DNA of 64,000 nt from CAYZJR01 sp964503045 (GCA_964503045.1 CAZCZI010000008.1:62001-126000), one strand, 5' to 3'; shown: positions 28,491 through 37,816, counted from the first letter of the stretch. The notes: generated from the letters alone by a model not told the origin. Program-made: numbers and translations.

Positions 28491-30038
28491 TTGGAATTTA
28501 AGCGGCACTTATCGTTGTTTTCGATGCCCAAGACACTAGCGGAGTACAACAGTCTCTTGTCGCTTGCCAGCGTTCAGCAGAATGCCGGTGAGCATGCGGA
28601 GTTGCAAGAAAACAGCGCTGAGGAATTTTCCGCGCTCAACGCACTTATGCACGATCGAAGTGCGAAGTGGTCCAAGCAAGCGCGCGCTATAAAGTTTGAC
28701 ATCGAGTTCAAGGCGATTGAGCAAGAGCGCGGGCGGGTCGCAAAGGATCTTCATGACGAGATATTACCCTTGTTGGCGCGATTGATTCGTTCTATTCAAT
28801 CCAGAGACCTACAGCAGATTGCAGGTGACTTGGTGAAGGAACTGCATAACACGGTCGCTGCGTTTAGGGATTTACTGGGAGAGTTGCATCCGGTCGATCT
28901 CGAGGAGCTTGGACTTGTTGCTGCTTTGAGTAATCTGTGCAAACGATACGGCAGATTGACCGAGCGATGCATCATGTTTGGAGAGCATGATGAAGACTGC
29001 AATCTCAGTCAGTTTCAACAGCTGTGCATTTATCGTGCGATGCAAATGGCGTTGGATCTGTTTTCGAAGTCTGACAACGACATTTTGCTTATGGATTACT
29101 ATCGTTCTGAAAATAAATGTTTTATTGCAGTTAGATGTATCGATAAGTCTGTGTCGTCGGCGAACTGGTTGGTTGACCGCACGCAAGAGTTTGATGTGTT
29201 CGAGTCCTGGTGTGACATGGCTGGAGCCGAGGTGCAAACGGCTATGAGAGGAAGTTTTGGGTTTCCATACGACTTTATCGTTTCTGCGTCAGAGAGTGAA
29301 GCACCAAGAGAAGACATGGAAACGATGTTGGGTTTGCTGACGCAAGCTCGATTGAGAGAATTGGATTCGATTGTCGCGTTGGCTCAGGAACAATGGGCAG
29401 AGCTAATTAATCGTGATTGCACTCTGTTTAAGAACCTTGCGGTTCTGGCTGAGCGCAAGAGGATTTGCGATGTGATTGGAAAGTTGATTGTTCCGAGATT
29501 GGATAAAGTCTCCGAGTTAGGCAATCAACTTTCCGATGAGCCAATGCGAGTTGATGTGGGCGAAAGAATGAAGGTGGTGCGTGGTGGCGTAAATGGTGTA
29601 ATGTCGGAACTGCATGCACGATTGCTCGATGAAGCCGGATTGATGCCGTCGATTAGAACATTGGTGGAAAGGTTTAGAAGAGGAAGCTTGATTGATACGA
29701 CTATTGTTTCCAATGTCTTGTCGGATAAGATTGATGATGTGTCGCGCGAAGCGAAGTTCGCGATTTATAGAGTGACTCAAGAGGCGCTCAATAATATCGA
29801 GAAGCACTCGGGTGCGACGTGTGCAAAAGTGAGTGTCAGAAATGCGGGTGCGGAGTTGGTTGTTTGTATTGAAGACAATGGACGTGGGTTTCAAGGTCCG
29901 AAAAGCGTGCTGTCCAGGGGTCTCAAGAACATTCGTCAACGAGCATCAGATATTGGGGCAAGCGTCGTGTGGGAGCAGGCGAAGTCATTCCCTACAGGGA
30001 CTTTGGTGACCATTTCGTTGAGTATTTGGCAGCCGTAG
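28491..30038 (+). CDS. NarL-type histidine kinase with two complementary degenerate halves
   Basis: 515 residues, no membrane segment. The first half has a dimerisation helix with the phospho-acceptor histidine H88 (ERGRVAKDLHDEILP). Its ATPase region is eroded: the N-box position reads MALDL (186-190) and no DxGxG is present. The second half begins with an aligned helix, ERKRICDVIGKLIVP, where the histidine is replaced by G330. Its ATPase is intact, with EALNN (431-435) and EDNGRG (461-466). So one half can be phosphorylated and the other can bind ATP. This looks like an internal duplication with split function. TTG start at 28491; an ATG at 28524 is an alternative. It is followed by mglA and a NarL-type regulator. 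Confidence 0.85.
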   Translation: MEFKRHLSLFSMPKTLAEYNSLLSLASVQQNAGEHAELQENSAEEFSALNALMHDRSAKWSKQARAIKFDIEFKAIEQERGRVAKDLHDEILPLLARLIRSIQSRDLQQIAGDLVKELHNTVAAFRDLLGELHPVDLEELGLVAALSNLCKRYGRLTERCIMFGEHDEDCNLSQFQQLCIYRAMQMALDLFSKSDNDILLMDYYRSENKCFIAVRCIDKSVSSANWLVDRTQEFDVFESWCDMAGAEVQTAMRGSFGFPYDFIVSASESEAPREDMETMLGLLTQARLRELDSIVALAQEQWAELINRDCTLFKNLAVLAERKRICDVIGKLIVPRLDKVSELGNQLSDEPMRVDVGERMKVVRGGVNGVMSELHARLLDEAGLMPSIRTLVERFRRGSLIDTTIVSNVLSDKIDDVSREAKFAIYRVTQEALNNIEKHSGATCAKVSVRNAGAELVVCIEDNGRGFQGPKSVLSRGLKNIRQRASDIGASVVWEQAKSFPTGTLVTISLSIWQP

Positions 30039-30297
30039 TTTTGAAGGCTGCGCTTGTGGCGGACCTGCATGGGCCGCTGTCTGAACATAGGGTTGTGCAG
30101 ATCTATTCTTAGGGTGTTCCCCAGGTGAATCTTAAGTGTCCGCATAGTGTGCAATCTTCGGTGCGTTGCCATAATTGAAACATCGGGGGCACCACGCATG
30201 CAGTGTGGTTGGAGCCCGTCGGGATAGATGTCTGTTCGTTGTCTGGGTGCGCTTCTAAGGTGCGCGGCTTTGGCACGGGCAATTTCAGAGGTGCGCG

Positions 30298-30876
30298 ATG
30301 GCCATTATCAATATTCAAACAAAAGAGGTTAACTGCAAGATTGTGTATTACGGCACTGGTCTTGGTGGCAAGACGACCAATTTGAAATACATTCATAGGC
30401 AGCTCTCACCGACCACTCGTGGCGAGATAATCAGCTTGGCGACAGAGACTGAGCGAACCCTATTTTTTGACTTCCTGCCTTTGGATTTGGGCAAGGTTCA
30501 AGATTTTACGGTGCGCTTTTCTCTCTATACTGTTCCTGGCCAGGTCGAATACAATGCGAGTAGGAGGTTGATATTGAATGGAGCTGATGGAATTGTATTC
30601 GTGGCAGACTCAGATGTTACGAAAGAAAAAGAGAACATTGAGTCGCTACAAAATATGGCCGAAAACCTGTCGGGATACGGGATGTCGCTGCACGACATAC
30701 CGTGGATTCTTCAGTATAACAAACGAGATTTAGTAAATGCCATGCCGCTTGAACGCATGGAGCGGGCATGTAATAGGTACAACGTGCCAGCCTTCGAAGC
30801 GATCGCCTCTGATGGAGCCGGTGTGTTCACGTCGTTGAAGGCCGTAAGCAGAGCAATTCTGACCAGGCTACAATAG
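30298..30876 (+). CDS. mglA: MglA-like Ras-family GTPase
   Basis: 192 residues closely matching bacterial MglA, the small GTPase that sets cell polarity and drives gliding or type IV pilus switching in Myxococcus and Thermus. The P-loop is GTGLGGKTT (19-27), the switch 2 region contains TVPGQ (78-82) followed by YNASRRLILNGADGIVFVADS, and the base-binding motif is NKRD (141-144). AGAGG precedes the ATG by six bases. MglA usually works with an MglB roadblock-type GAP; none is visible in this window. Position between the kinase and the response regulator suggests a signalling module that controls polarity or motility. Confidence 0.92.
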   Translation: MAIINIQTKEVNCKIVYYGTGLGGKTTNLKYIHRQLSPTTRGEIISLATETERTLFFDFLPLDLGKVQDFTVRFSLYTVPGQVEYNASRRLILNGADGIVFVADSDVTKEKENIESLQNMAENLSGYGMSLHDIPWILQYNKRDLVNAMPLERMERACNRYNVPAFEAIASDGAGVFTSLKAVSRAILTRLQ

Positions 30877-30902
30877 AAACAAGTTCGGCATGGAGTTTGA
30901 TA

Positions 30903-31601
30903 TTGGGAATCGTAATTGCAGACGATCAAGATCGAGAGCGCACTTGGCTGAGAGAATTGCTCACCCGAGAACTTGCAAATCAAGCTCCCATTTTTGAAGC
31001 GCAAGATGGACAGGTTGCTCTCGATTTGGTGCGAGAACATAAACCTTCAATTGTGTTTCTTGATATAGAAATGCCAGTCATGTCTGGAATTAAATCGGCA
31101 GAACAGATTTTGAAGGAACAACCACAGACTCCCATCATTATTTTGTCTAATCACTCAGATGAGATATTTGTGCGGAAGCTTTGGAAGATGGTGCCGTCCG
31201 ATGGAGCATTCGGGTACGTTTTGAAAGACTCTACCGATCAGCAAGTGATTGATGCCGCGCGCGCCGTTATTGGTGGCGATTGTTGGATACATCCTCGCAT
31301 TCAACGCATTGTGAGGCGCACCGAAAGTGGTGCTACCGCATTGACCGATGCCGAGTTTGAGGTACTTGGATGCATCGCGATAGGATTTACCGATAAAGCC
31401 ATTGCAAAGCGACTGTACATCACTGACAAGGCTGTGCAAGCTCGGCTGAAGTGTCTTTATACCAAGCTCGGAATTCCGATAAAAGGCGCGTCGGATGACG
31501 ATGAATATAACCATCGATGCCGTGCTCTAAATCTGGCATTTCGCAGAGGATTGATCAACCGAGCTGAATTAGCGGAGTGGGAAGAACAATCGTGGGATTA
31601 G
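30903..31601 (+). CDS. NarL/FixJ-type response regulator
   Basis: About 232 residues from TTG 30903, which has GGAG 7 bases upstream; a TTG two codons earlier is possible. The receiver domain (residues 1-125) has the acidic pocket IADDQ and the phospho-acceptor aspartate D54 in VFLDIEMP. A conserved threonine/serine position and a lysine (YVLKDS) follow. The second domain (about 145-205) is a LuxR-type helix-turn-helix (LTDAEFEVLGCIAIGFTDKAIAKRLYI...VQARLKCLYTKLG). It is probably the output of the upstream histidine kinase, with mglA transcribed between them. DNA targets are unknown; the CCTAGG-rich region upstream of the kinase is one candidate. Confidence 0.88.
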   Translation: MGIVIADDQDRERTWLRELLTRELANQAPIFEAQDGQVALDLVREHKPSIVFLDIEMPVMSGIKSAEQILKEQPQTPIIILSNHSDEIFVRKLWKMVPSDGAFGYVLKDSTDQQVIDAARAVIGGDCWIHPRIQRIVRRTESGATALTDAEFEVLGCIAIGFTDKAIAKRLYITDKAVQARLKCLYTKLGIPIKGASDDDEYNHRCRALNLAFRRGLINRAELAEWEEQSWD

Positions 31602-31602
31602 C

Positions 31603-31995
31603 CTAGACGATCGTTTCGGAAACCGGCTTTCCAGATGTCGTAGCGTCCCAGATTGGAAACCTCGCATTATCGGTGCATCCCATTGCGGCAATCATTTGCT
31701 CGTAGTCGATTCCATCAAGTTTCTTCTTCATAAGATCAAGGAGCCCCAGCTTTTGCTCCCATTCTTGCGCGACCACTACTCCTGCGTCTTTTGATTCGAA
31801 GATAAAGAATACGTCTTCTAGCCAGGGGCCCTGGTCGGTGGTGACGATTGTGACCTTTTGAAGATCTTTCCAAAGAACGCGTTCTATAGTGCCATCGGAG
31901 ATTTCGCGCATCAGTTCTTCTTCATTTGCGAATAACTTTTCGGTGAGCTTGGGTTTGGCGAGTGATTTGAAAAACTCGCTGATAAAATCAAACAT
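31603..31995 (-). CDS. Conserved-looking small cytoplasmic protein of unknown function
   Basis: About 130 residues from the ATG at 31995 (MFDFISEFFKSL), preceded by GAGG eight bases upstream. It is acidic, with no signal peptide or membrane segment. The pattern WKDLQKVTIVTTDQGPWLEDVFFIFE followed by a helical C-terminus resembles small single-domain proteins often annotated only as hypothetical; an immunity-protein-like role has been suggested for such folds but cannot be shown here. It lies 10 bases downstream of the tetR gene in the same direction, so it is very likely co-transcribed with it and under its control. Confidence 0.65.
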   Translation of the reverse strand: MFDFISEFFKSLAKPKLTEKLFANEEELMREISDGTIERVLWKDLQKVTIVTTDQGPWLEDVFFIFESKDAGVVVAQEWEQKLGLLDLMKKKLDGIDYEQMIAAMGCTDNARFPIWDATTSGKPVSETIV

Positions 31996-32005
31996 TTTGA
32001 ATTCC

Positions 32006-32614
32006 TCAAGTTTGTGATTTAGATGATGCAATTGCGCCAGTTGCCATTGCCAAGACTGTTGGTTCGGCGAATCCGACTTGAATGAGAGTCGGGGCTGAGA
32101 CCAAGAGCCTGAATGTGCCTTCGATTGCAGAGTAGATGCCTAGAGAGATCGGGCGGCTGGCGCGTGTGGATTTTCCTGCGACTTTCAAACAACGTTTTAT
32201 GATGTTTTCCAAAACAATCAATTGCTTGGCGGTCACGCTTCTATAAGCTTGTTGAACGTCTGGCTGTCTGAGCGCCTCTGCGCCGATGACGATCCAGCAT
32301 CTCACCAAGTCTTCGTCTGAGTCGTCGCCGAGCCCGACGTGGGCGTGAATGAAAGCCTCTAGGTCTTCCATTGGGTCAACCACCGATGCTTGTTTGAGGT
32401 ATCGTTGACGAACCCTTCCTTCAATCATCTCGATGAGATGAAGGAGGATTTCTAATTTTGAGTTGAAGTGGTAGTGAACTAAGCCTGGGGTTAATCCGGC
32501 TTTGGCTGCCACTGCTTGTATGGTGGCACCGTCGTACCCTTGCTCGGACATGACAGTCATCATGGCGTTGATGATCTGATTTCTTCGAGTGTCGGTATTT
32601 GATGCGCGTGCCAC
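32006..32614 (-). CDS. TetR-family transcriptional regulator
   Basis: 202 residues. The first 55 residues are a TetR helix-turn-helix (RRNQIINAMMTVMSEQGYDGATIQAVAAKAGLTPGLVHYHFNSK), with the typical GLVHYHF recognition helix. The remaining helical domain (60-200) would bind an unknown ligand and form the dimer. A perfect 14-bp palindrome sits 22 bases upstream of the start, consistent with autoregulation. The next gene in the operon is the small unknown protein at 31603-31995; the large membrane protein gene at 32701 runs in the same direction upstream and is not clearly under this operator. Confidence 0.9.
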   Translation of the reverse strand: MARASNTDTRRNQIINAMMTVMSEQGYDGATIQAVAAKAGLTPGLVHYHFNSKLEILLHLIEMIEGRVRQRYLKQASVVDPMEDLEAFIHAHVGLGDDSDEDLVRCWIVIGAEALRQPDVQQAYRSVTAKQLIVLENIIKRCLKVAGKSTRASRPISLGIYSAIEGTFRLLVSAPTLIQVGFAEPTVLAMATGAIASSKSQT

Positions 32615-32635
32615 TTTGTGTTGTTTTGAATATTA

Positions 32636-32649
32636 GTTGGTTAACCAAC
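32636..32649. promoter_or_regulatory. Palindromic operator GTTGGTTAACCAAC
   Basis: A perfect 14-bp palindrome centred at 32642/32643, 22 bases before the tetR ATG. Its size and position fit a TetR dimer site blocking the tetR promoter. The adjoining TAATTA could form part of that promoter. Confidence 0.6.
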
Positions 32650-32700
32650 CTAATTATGCCACGGCGCTGCCGGTGCTGTCAAGAGAGTGAATGGGCGGGG

Positions 32701-35700
32701 TTAGTGTGTTTGGTTGCTCGCCAATCGTTGCACTAAAAGCGCGATTTCCCAAACGCCTTGCTCGAAGTCAGATGGACTGCTCGTGAGGGTGAAGGTTTCG
32801 GTGTTACCGTCTGCGCGCGGGACGAAGACTGACAGACCGGCGATTGTCATGTTCGATTTATCGACAAACATGAAAGTGCAGGCATAGGCGCCAGTGTAAT
32901 AATGGCTCCACGATTCCTTTTTAATGACATTGAGTCCAAGCCGATCGATGTAGGTTTGCAGGTGGTGTTGGGCGCCGGCGGGATCCGATTGCAGTGATGC
33001 TATCTGAATCGTCATCGGCCCGTCGGCAGTCGGACGAGTGAATACAGAGAATTCTGGCATCTGCTCGGTACGCGGAATAGTTGATTGGAATTTCCAGCTG
33101 CGTTCTAGTGAGACAGAATGATTGAGGTTTGGAACGGGTTGGTCGATGACGGATTTCAGACCAGTCAGAGTTATCGAACCAAGGGTGAAGGCCACAGCGG
33201 CAGCCAGACATAGATTTCTCGATGATTTATACGACAGGAGTGCGTCAGGCGGCACGAGCGGCGCGGTGGAGATGGGTTGGGCGGCGGAGCGAGAGGTCTC
33301 GATTAGCTCGAGAATTTGGGTGAGCAGGGCGAGAAGTATTCCGGTTAGAACGATCAAGGCTGGATAGAGAAGCCCAGTTGCACGCAGCCAAACTTCATAG
33401 TGTTCATAGCAGAAAAGAATTGCACCGGTGGTCAGCAAACCAATAATCGATGAACATACGATATCGAATTGACTCTCTGTCTTGAGAGTTACCCAAGCAA
33501 GCAATAAAGCCGGTATCCAATACGCCAAGTAGGTGTGCAGCACATTGCAGTTGAAAAGCAATTCTTGTTGAAGTGGTGCCAGGGCGACGCGAACATCCGA
33601 TGGAAGCGGCAGGTCGACCAGCGTGTACGAGAAGGACACAACACCGCTGGCGAACGCCACCATTAGGTATGTCATCAGGTGTCGACGCGCGGTCTGCGAA
33701 TCAACCTCGACTTCGTCGTCTGCAGGAGTTGTTCGATTGGCGAGTTTCCGAATCAATGTAAGGAGAGCAACAAAAATTGTTGCTTTGAGGAACAGCCAAT
33801 ATCCTGGAAGCAGCAGGTCTAAATTGATTGTTCCAAGATTCTGCAATGAGTCCAACTGAGTTTTGACTATTGTCGAAAATCCAGACAGCGACCATCGACA
33901 ACCGGCCAGCTTGTCGAATGCATTAAACATCATTGACGTGATCGCACCTAGCGTAAACGTTCCTAGCAGCAACCCGACCGGTGGGCTAACTCTCGTGCGC
34001 CTGTTTGCCCAGATCAACAAGTAGTACGGGAGTCCGACGTCGATTACTCCGCGAAACATTGTGAGAAAAAGCTCGTTGACAATTCGATAGTCGTGACTGG
34101 CGGCGCGAGCGTTTACTTGCAATATGATGAGAGTGACTATGCCACCATATACGGCGAGTCTACCTTTAGAAGGCCATGCCGGTGATGACTTTAAGCTGAG
34201 ACCCCAACCGACGGTGTGCATCAGCCACAACAACCAGACAGCAAACAACCAAATCATGATGACTGAGTGAATGGGACCTCTGGCAAAAGATGCCATCTGA
34301 AATACGTACTCCCACAAAAGAAGTGCGGCAAAGCACGTGGTAAAGAACAGCCTAGTCAGCCCATCTGCAGTTAACTTCTTCTGAATCGCTAGAATAATGG
34401 TAACGGCGATATCTAATGAAAGAACCCAAGTCATCCAATGAGCCGCGATGCTTAACAACGGGTCATGCCAAATCAGCCACTTTGTAAATGAGTAAATCGG
34501 TAGAAACGCGTTAAATGCCGCTGACCATACTGGATCACTCTGTTTTGCCAAGTATGCGCAGATAGTTTCGCTCATCACGCACAGTGCGGACAATATGAGA
34601 AGGCAGATCATCAGGGGGATGACAAGCTTGGGATGGATGATGCCTCTTACTGATGCGGCAATGATTTTGCTGCTGCCTAGAAGTTTGTGAATGATTCCAA
34701 CGCCAATGAAATAAATAACTGGCCAAAGATAGGCATTACTCATATCGATTGAAGAGATGATCAACCCACCAGACTGTGCAAGGCCTCCGCGTGACGCTCC
34801 GGCGATCAGCAAAAGCAACATAAATGATGCCACTGTCCAGACGGCGCTTGCCATAGGTACATCTGCTGTTACGACTCTAGTAAACAACAACTTTGATGAC
34901 GGTTTCCTCGAGAGAAATAAGCAAGCCGCACCTGCCACCGCGCCTAGTGCACCTCCGAATCCAAAACTTAGCACCGGGCCTGGTAGCGTAAATAAGGTGC
35001 CTAGCCATGGTCGAAGTGGTGTGAGGATGGTGAACTGGCAGCCGGCAGCGATTCCCACAATGAGCGCGTTGAGCCAGCTGAGTATGGCACTCACTTTGCT
35101 ATCTCGACTGAGAGTTCTTTCGCAGTGAATGAGGGAATAGAGAACGGCAACTGTCAAGAAACCATTAAATAGACTGCGGGGAAATTGAATCACGCACGTA
35201 CTCATGAAGTACAAAGCGCCCAGAGCGGTCAGACAGAACGCCACCCGATTGCACACCGCAGTTCCCACAAGAAGGGATGCCCATCCACAAGGCAGACAAA
35301 GCATCCACAATAGAATGAACCAGACGGAGACGGTGTTTTTGTAACCAGAAAAAGTCTCAATTTCGACTGGCGAGATCGAAAATTGCGACAGCGGAATAAC
35401 CAGACTCAGCAAAACGCATAATTGAATAATGGTGCGTAAGACATTGACGGTTTCTGGTGGCGACGCACCAAGTTCCATTCGGTCTTTTGCATAGTCTCTC
35501 CAGTAGAATCGCTCGAAGAACTTCCAAATTGCAAGTAAGAACGGGGACTTGCCAGCGAGCTTTACGATTGGGCTAATCCAAGGCACGTCAGCAAGTTTTT
35601 TAATTCGATTCGCTATCTTGTCCGCAATTACCGCAAGAAAAGGAAAAATTCCCGCAATGTAATTGGCAAACTTTCGAAGGGTGGCAATAATTTGGATTGG

Positions 35701-35706
35701 GTTCAT
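32701..35706 (-). CDS. Very large polytopic membrane protein with C-terminal exported domain
   Basis: 1001 residues. About 18-22 hydrophobic segments run from roughly residue 90 to 860, preceded by a short amphipathic N-terminus and followed by about 135 soluble residues. The soluble part begins after the last membrane helix (SRNLCLAAAVAFTLGSITLTGL). Its pattern (WKFQSTIPRTEQMPEFSVF, ITIQIASL-type strands, TFTLTSSPSDFEQGVWEIALLVQRL) resembles a PsbP/DUF1795-like fold. No transporter or enzyme signature is recognised in the membrane part. The size and topology recall cyanobacterial and melainabacterial envelope proteins of unknown function. GAGGGA lies about 12 bases before the ATG. Confidence 0.72.
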   Translation of the reverse strand: MNPIQIIATLRKFANYIAGIFPFLAVIADKIANRIKKLADVPWISPIVKLAGKSPFLLAIWKFFERFYWRDYAKDRMELGASPPETVNVLRTIIQLCVLLSLVIPLSQFSISPVEIETFSGYKNTVSVWFILLWMLCLPCGWASLLVGTAVCNRVAFCLTALGALYFMSTCVIQFPRSLFNGFLTVAVLYSLIHCERTLSRDSKVSAILSWLNALIVGIAAGCQFTILTPLRPWLGTLFTLPGPVLSFGFGGALGAVAGAACLFLSRKPSSKLLFTRVVTADVPMASAVWTVASFMLLLLIAGASRGGLAQSGGLIISSIDMSNAYLWPVIYFIGVGIIHKLLGSSKIIAASVRGIIHPKLVIPLMICLLILSALCVMSETICAYLAKQSDPVWSAAFNAFLPIYSFTKWLIWHDPLLSIAAHWMTWVLSLDIAVTIILAIQKKLTADGLTRLFFTTCFAALLLWEYVFQMASFARGPIHSVIMIWLFAVWLLWLMHTVGWGLSLKSSPAWPSKGRLAVYGGIVTLIILQVNARAASHDYRIVNELFLTMFRGVIDVGLPYYLLIWANRRTRVSPPVGLLLGTFTLGAITSMMFNAFDKLAGCRWSLSGFSTIVKTQLDSLQNLGTINLDLLLPGYWLFLKATIFVALLTLIRKLANRTTPADDEVEVDSQTARRHLMTYLMVAFASGVVSFSYTLVDLPLPSDVRVALAPLQQELLFNCNVLHTYLAYWIPALLLAWVTLKTESQFDIVCSSIIGLLTTGAILFCYEHYEVWLRATGLLYPALIVLTGILLALLTQILELIETSRSAAQPISTAPLVPPDALLSYKSSRNLCLAAAVAFTLGSITLTGLKSVIDQPVPNLNHSVSLERSWKFQSTIPRTEQMPEFSVFTRPTADGPMTIQIASLQSDPAGAQHHLQTYIDRLGLNVIKKESWSHYYTGAYACTFMFVDKSNMTIAGLSVFVPRADGNTETFTLTSSPSDFEQGVWEIALLVQRLASNQTH

Positions 35707-35726
35707 CGGCTAAGAATCCCTCTCCA

Positions 35727-36191
35727 TCAGGCTTCCGATTTGCTTCCTAGTCTAAATTCAGGCATGCGTTTCATGATGTCCGGATACTTATGAAACACCT
35801 TGCCGATCGGCGCACCATACAGGGAGTTGCCTAAGAGCATTAGCATCTCTCGATGGCAACGCTCACCTGCGGCACAAATGCACACCAGATAGACATCCTT
35901 GTCATGGCTCAGCTTGGAGAGTCTTCGAAGATGCTCATATCCAGCTGGAGTCATATTGAAAATATTTTCGTAATCTACTTCGGCGAAAGCGTCGTTATGA
36001 TTTCCAAGTTTTTTCTGAGCTGCATTGAATTTAGTGAGCAAATCTTTTGTTGGAGCTAAATCGCAACAGAACTCATCGCGCATTTCCTTTCGAAGGAAGC
36101 GAGGATAGAAACGCATCGTTATGACAATATGACTTTTCTCGCGCGGAATATTGCCATTTTTTATTTCCGCGACTGATGTTTGTGTGAGCAT
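35727..36191 (-). CDS. DUF488 family protein
   Basis: 154 residues of the DUF488 family. The diagnostic C-terminal motif is present as VCICAAGERCHREMLM (conserved cysteine and the CHR triad), preceded by a helix-strand layout with HLRRLSKL. The N-terminal IVITMRFYPRFLRKEM fits the family start ('...D.R..P......'). DUF488 proteins are small, single-domain, and of unconfirmed function; nucleic-acid metabolism has been proposed. It lies 20 bases upstream of the 1001-residue membrane protein in the same direction and may be its operon leader. Confidence 0.82.
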   Translation of the reverse strand: MLTQTSVAEIKNGNIPREKSHIVITMRFYPRFLRKEMRDEFCCDLAPTKDLLTKFNAAQKKLGNHNDAFAEVDYENIFNMTPAGYEHLRRLSKLSHDKDVYLVCICAAGERCHREMLMLLGNSLYGAPIGKVFHKYPDIMKRMPEFRLGSKSEA

Positions 36192-36254
36192 CTAAATTGC
36201 CGGCTGATTTCATAACTGATTTTACCTTTAATGCAATAATTTAGATCTCCTTTA

Positions 36255-36968
36255 TTGGTTGAGTCTGTGAAGTATTCCACGATATTAGCCATACTTGCAC
36301 TATTCATTCTTTGTGGCTGCAGAACAAATCAAGATGCATGCAATGAGTTTGCTCCGAAGTTTGTTGCAAAGCGCGAACAGTTCAAGAAGATTGCGGAAAT
36401 TTTGAAAGACGCCACCCCTGACGCGCAGGCTAAAGTTTCAGTGTTTAACCCGAAGCCATTTTTTGATGTCCTTAGCGGAAGTACCTACGCAGACAAAACC
36501 AATACCGAAATCATAATGTACGAACAATTAGTAGATCCCGACATCACGGGTCTTGCGGACAAGGGCGAGCTGTTGATTGGTAACACTGATCTCCTGCACG
36601 GCCTTATGTGGACGGGTGAGAAATCACCACTAAATCCAGCCGTGCAAAAAGAACAAGACGTGACAATGTCCAAGCAACTTGCAGCGGCACTTACTTATCC
36701 CTACTTGGTTGTTTACAAAGTGAAGGACTACCAAGAGCCTCAGATTCGGTCCGATGGCTTCACGACTGATGGTTTTTGGAGGGCAGATGTATTTTTTGTC
36801 GACTTGCGCACTACGAAGATTGTTCTGTCGTTTCCGTTGACTATTGTCATCGCAAACATTGATTCCAACCAATATGGTGGCGACATCTCTTTGGTGCTGC
36901 GAGAAAATGCGCGCATTGAACTTTTGAACACACTTAACGTAATAACCGAATCTAGATTTGCATTTTAG
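36255..36968 (+). CDS. Putative lipoprotein, paralogue 1
   Basis: 237 residues with a lipoprotein-type signal (LAILALFILCGC, cysteine at about residue 22), so probably anchored to the membrane. The mature domain contains TNTEIIMYEQLVDPD, LLHGLMWTGEKSPLNP, YPYLVVYKVKDY, DVFFVDLRTTKIVLSF and a C-terminal helix. These blocks are also found in the next gene in the same order, so the two are tandem paralogues. No known family is recognised. TTG start at 36255; a GTG at 36267 is an alternative, and neither has a strong ribosome site. It overlaps or abuts the downstream paralogue, suggesting co-transcription. Confidence 0.68.
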   Translation: MVESVKYSTILAILALFILCGCRTNQDACNEFAPKFVAKREQFKKIAEILKDATPDAQAKVSVFNPKPFFDVLSGSTYADKTNTEIIMYEQLVDPDITGLADKGELLIGNTDLLHGLMWTGEKSPLNPAVQKEQDVTMSKQLAAALTYPYLVVYKVKDYQEPQIRSDGFTTDGFWRADVFFVDLRTTKIVLSFPLTIVIANIDSNQYGGDISLVLRENARIELLNTLNVITESRFAF

Positions 36969-36978
36969 TGAGAGTAAT

Positions 36979-37758
36979 TTGAGTAATAGAAATCATCAGT
37001 GTGTTTTGATACTCCTCACAATATTGTGTGTCGTTGTCACCACTTCTGCATGTTCGAAAGATGCGCCAGCTCAGAATGACGGACCCACCAAAATGGATGT
37101 CATCGTTGAGAATACTCCCGCTTACGCAAAAATGAGGGTTCGCTTGCGAAAGCTCTTCGCGACAGTTGAAACAGCGCTGGTTAGTCACTCACCGAAGCTA
37201 GATTTAGACCCACTCCCTAAGTATGATGAAGAGAATGCTACTGGTGGAAATACTGAGATAGTGATGCTATCCAATTTGCGATTGCCGGAAGAACGGCCCA
37301 CCGCTAATCTCGATTTCTCTTCGAATCTTATGAGTTGCCTGCGGTGGGCCGGTCCTCATTGCCCTCTTAAGTCTTACGTGAGAAACCAAGCTGATAAAGA
37401 AAGCGAAGGTTCATCGAGCCTGACCAAATGCTTTCAACACGGTCTAAATCTACGTTATCTCGCGGTTGTCCGTCTCGATAGATATGACGTGCCTCAACCG
37501 GGCGAGGATAATATGTATCACAGTGGTGCGTTTTACGATTCCGTATTTTTCGTTGACTTGAAAGATGACACCATTTTGGGTTCATTCAAAGTTGATGGGC
37601 ATGCCGCGCGGAAGTTTAACTCAAAAAAAGATGAGTCAGGAAAGAAACCCACTGATAGTGCTGCCTATAGCTCCGTTTGGACGGATACCCGAAAGAAAGT
37701 AATTGAAGGATTAAAAGATCTGACAGGTGGAGATTTCAAATACCGCACGTTCGAGTAG
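36979..37758 (+). CDS. Putative lipoprotein, paralogue 2
   Basis: About 259 residues from TTG 36979 (GAGAG upstream); a TTG at 36958 would overlap the first paralogue by 11 bases. A lipobox is visible in LTILCVVVTTSACSKD. The mature part shares the order of blocks of the upstream gene: GNTEIVMLSNLRLPE, LMSCLRWAGPHCPL, LRYLAVVRLDRY, DSVFFVDLKDDTILGSF and a C-terminal helix. The paralogues are diverged (roughly a quarter to a third identical by eye), with extra charged insertions here. Function is unknown; a paired or heterodimeric envelope role is inference. Confidence 0.68.
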   Translation: MSNRNHQCVLILLTILCVVVTTSACSKDAPAQNDGPTKMDVIVENTPAYAKMRVRLRKLFATVETALVSHSPKLDLDPLPKYDEENATGGNTEIVMLSNLRLPEERPTANLDFSSNLMSCLRWAGPHCPLKSYVRNQADKESEGSSSLTKCFQHGLNLRYLAVVRLDRYDVPQPGEDNMYHSGAFYDSVFFVDLKDDTILGSFKVDGHAARKFNSKKDESGKKPTDSAAYSSVWTDTRKKVIEGLKDLTGGDFKYRTFE

Positions 37759-37816
37759 TTTGGCCGAATTTGCCGAATTTGGGTCGGATTCAAAACAACA
37801 TGATTGAATGAGCTGA

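Noticed and set aside
29517..29939. Minus-strand frame opposite the histidine kinase (140 residues)
   Set aside because: It is a codon shadow of the kinase ATPase region with no independent support.
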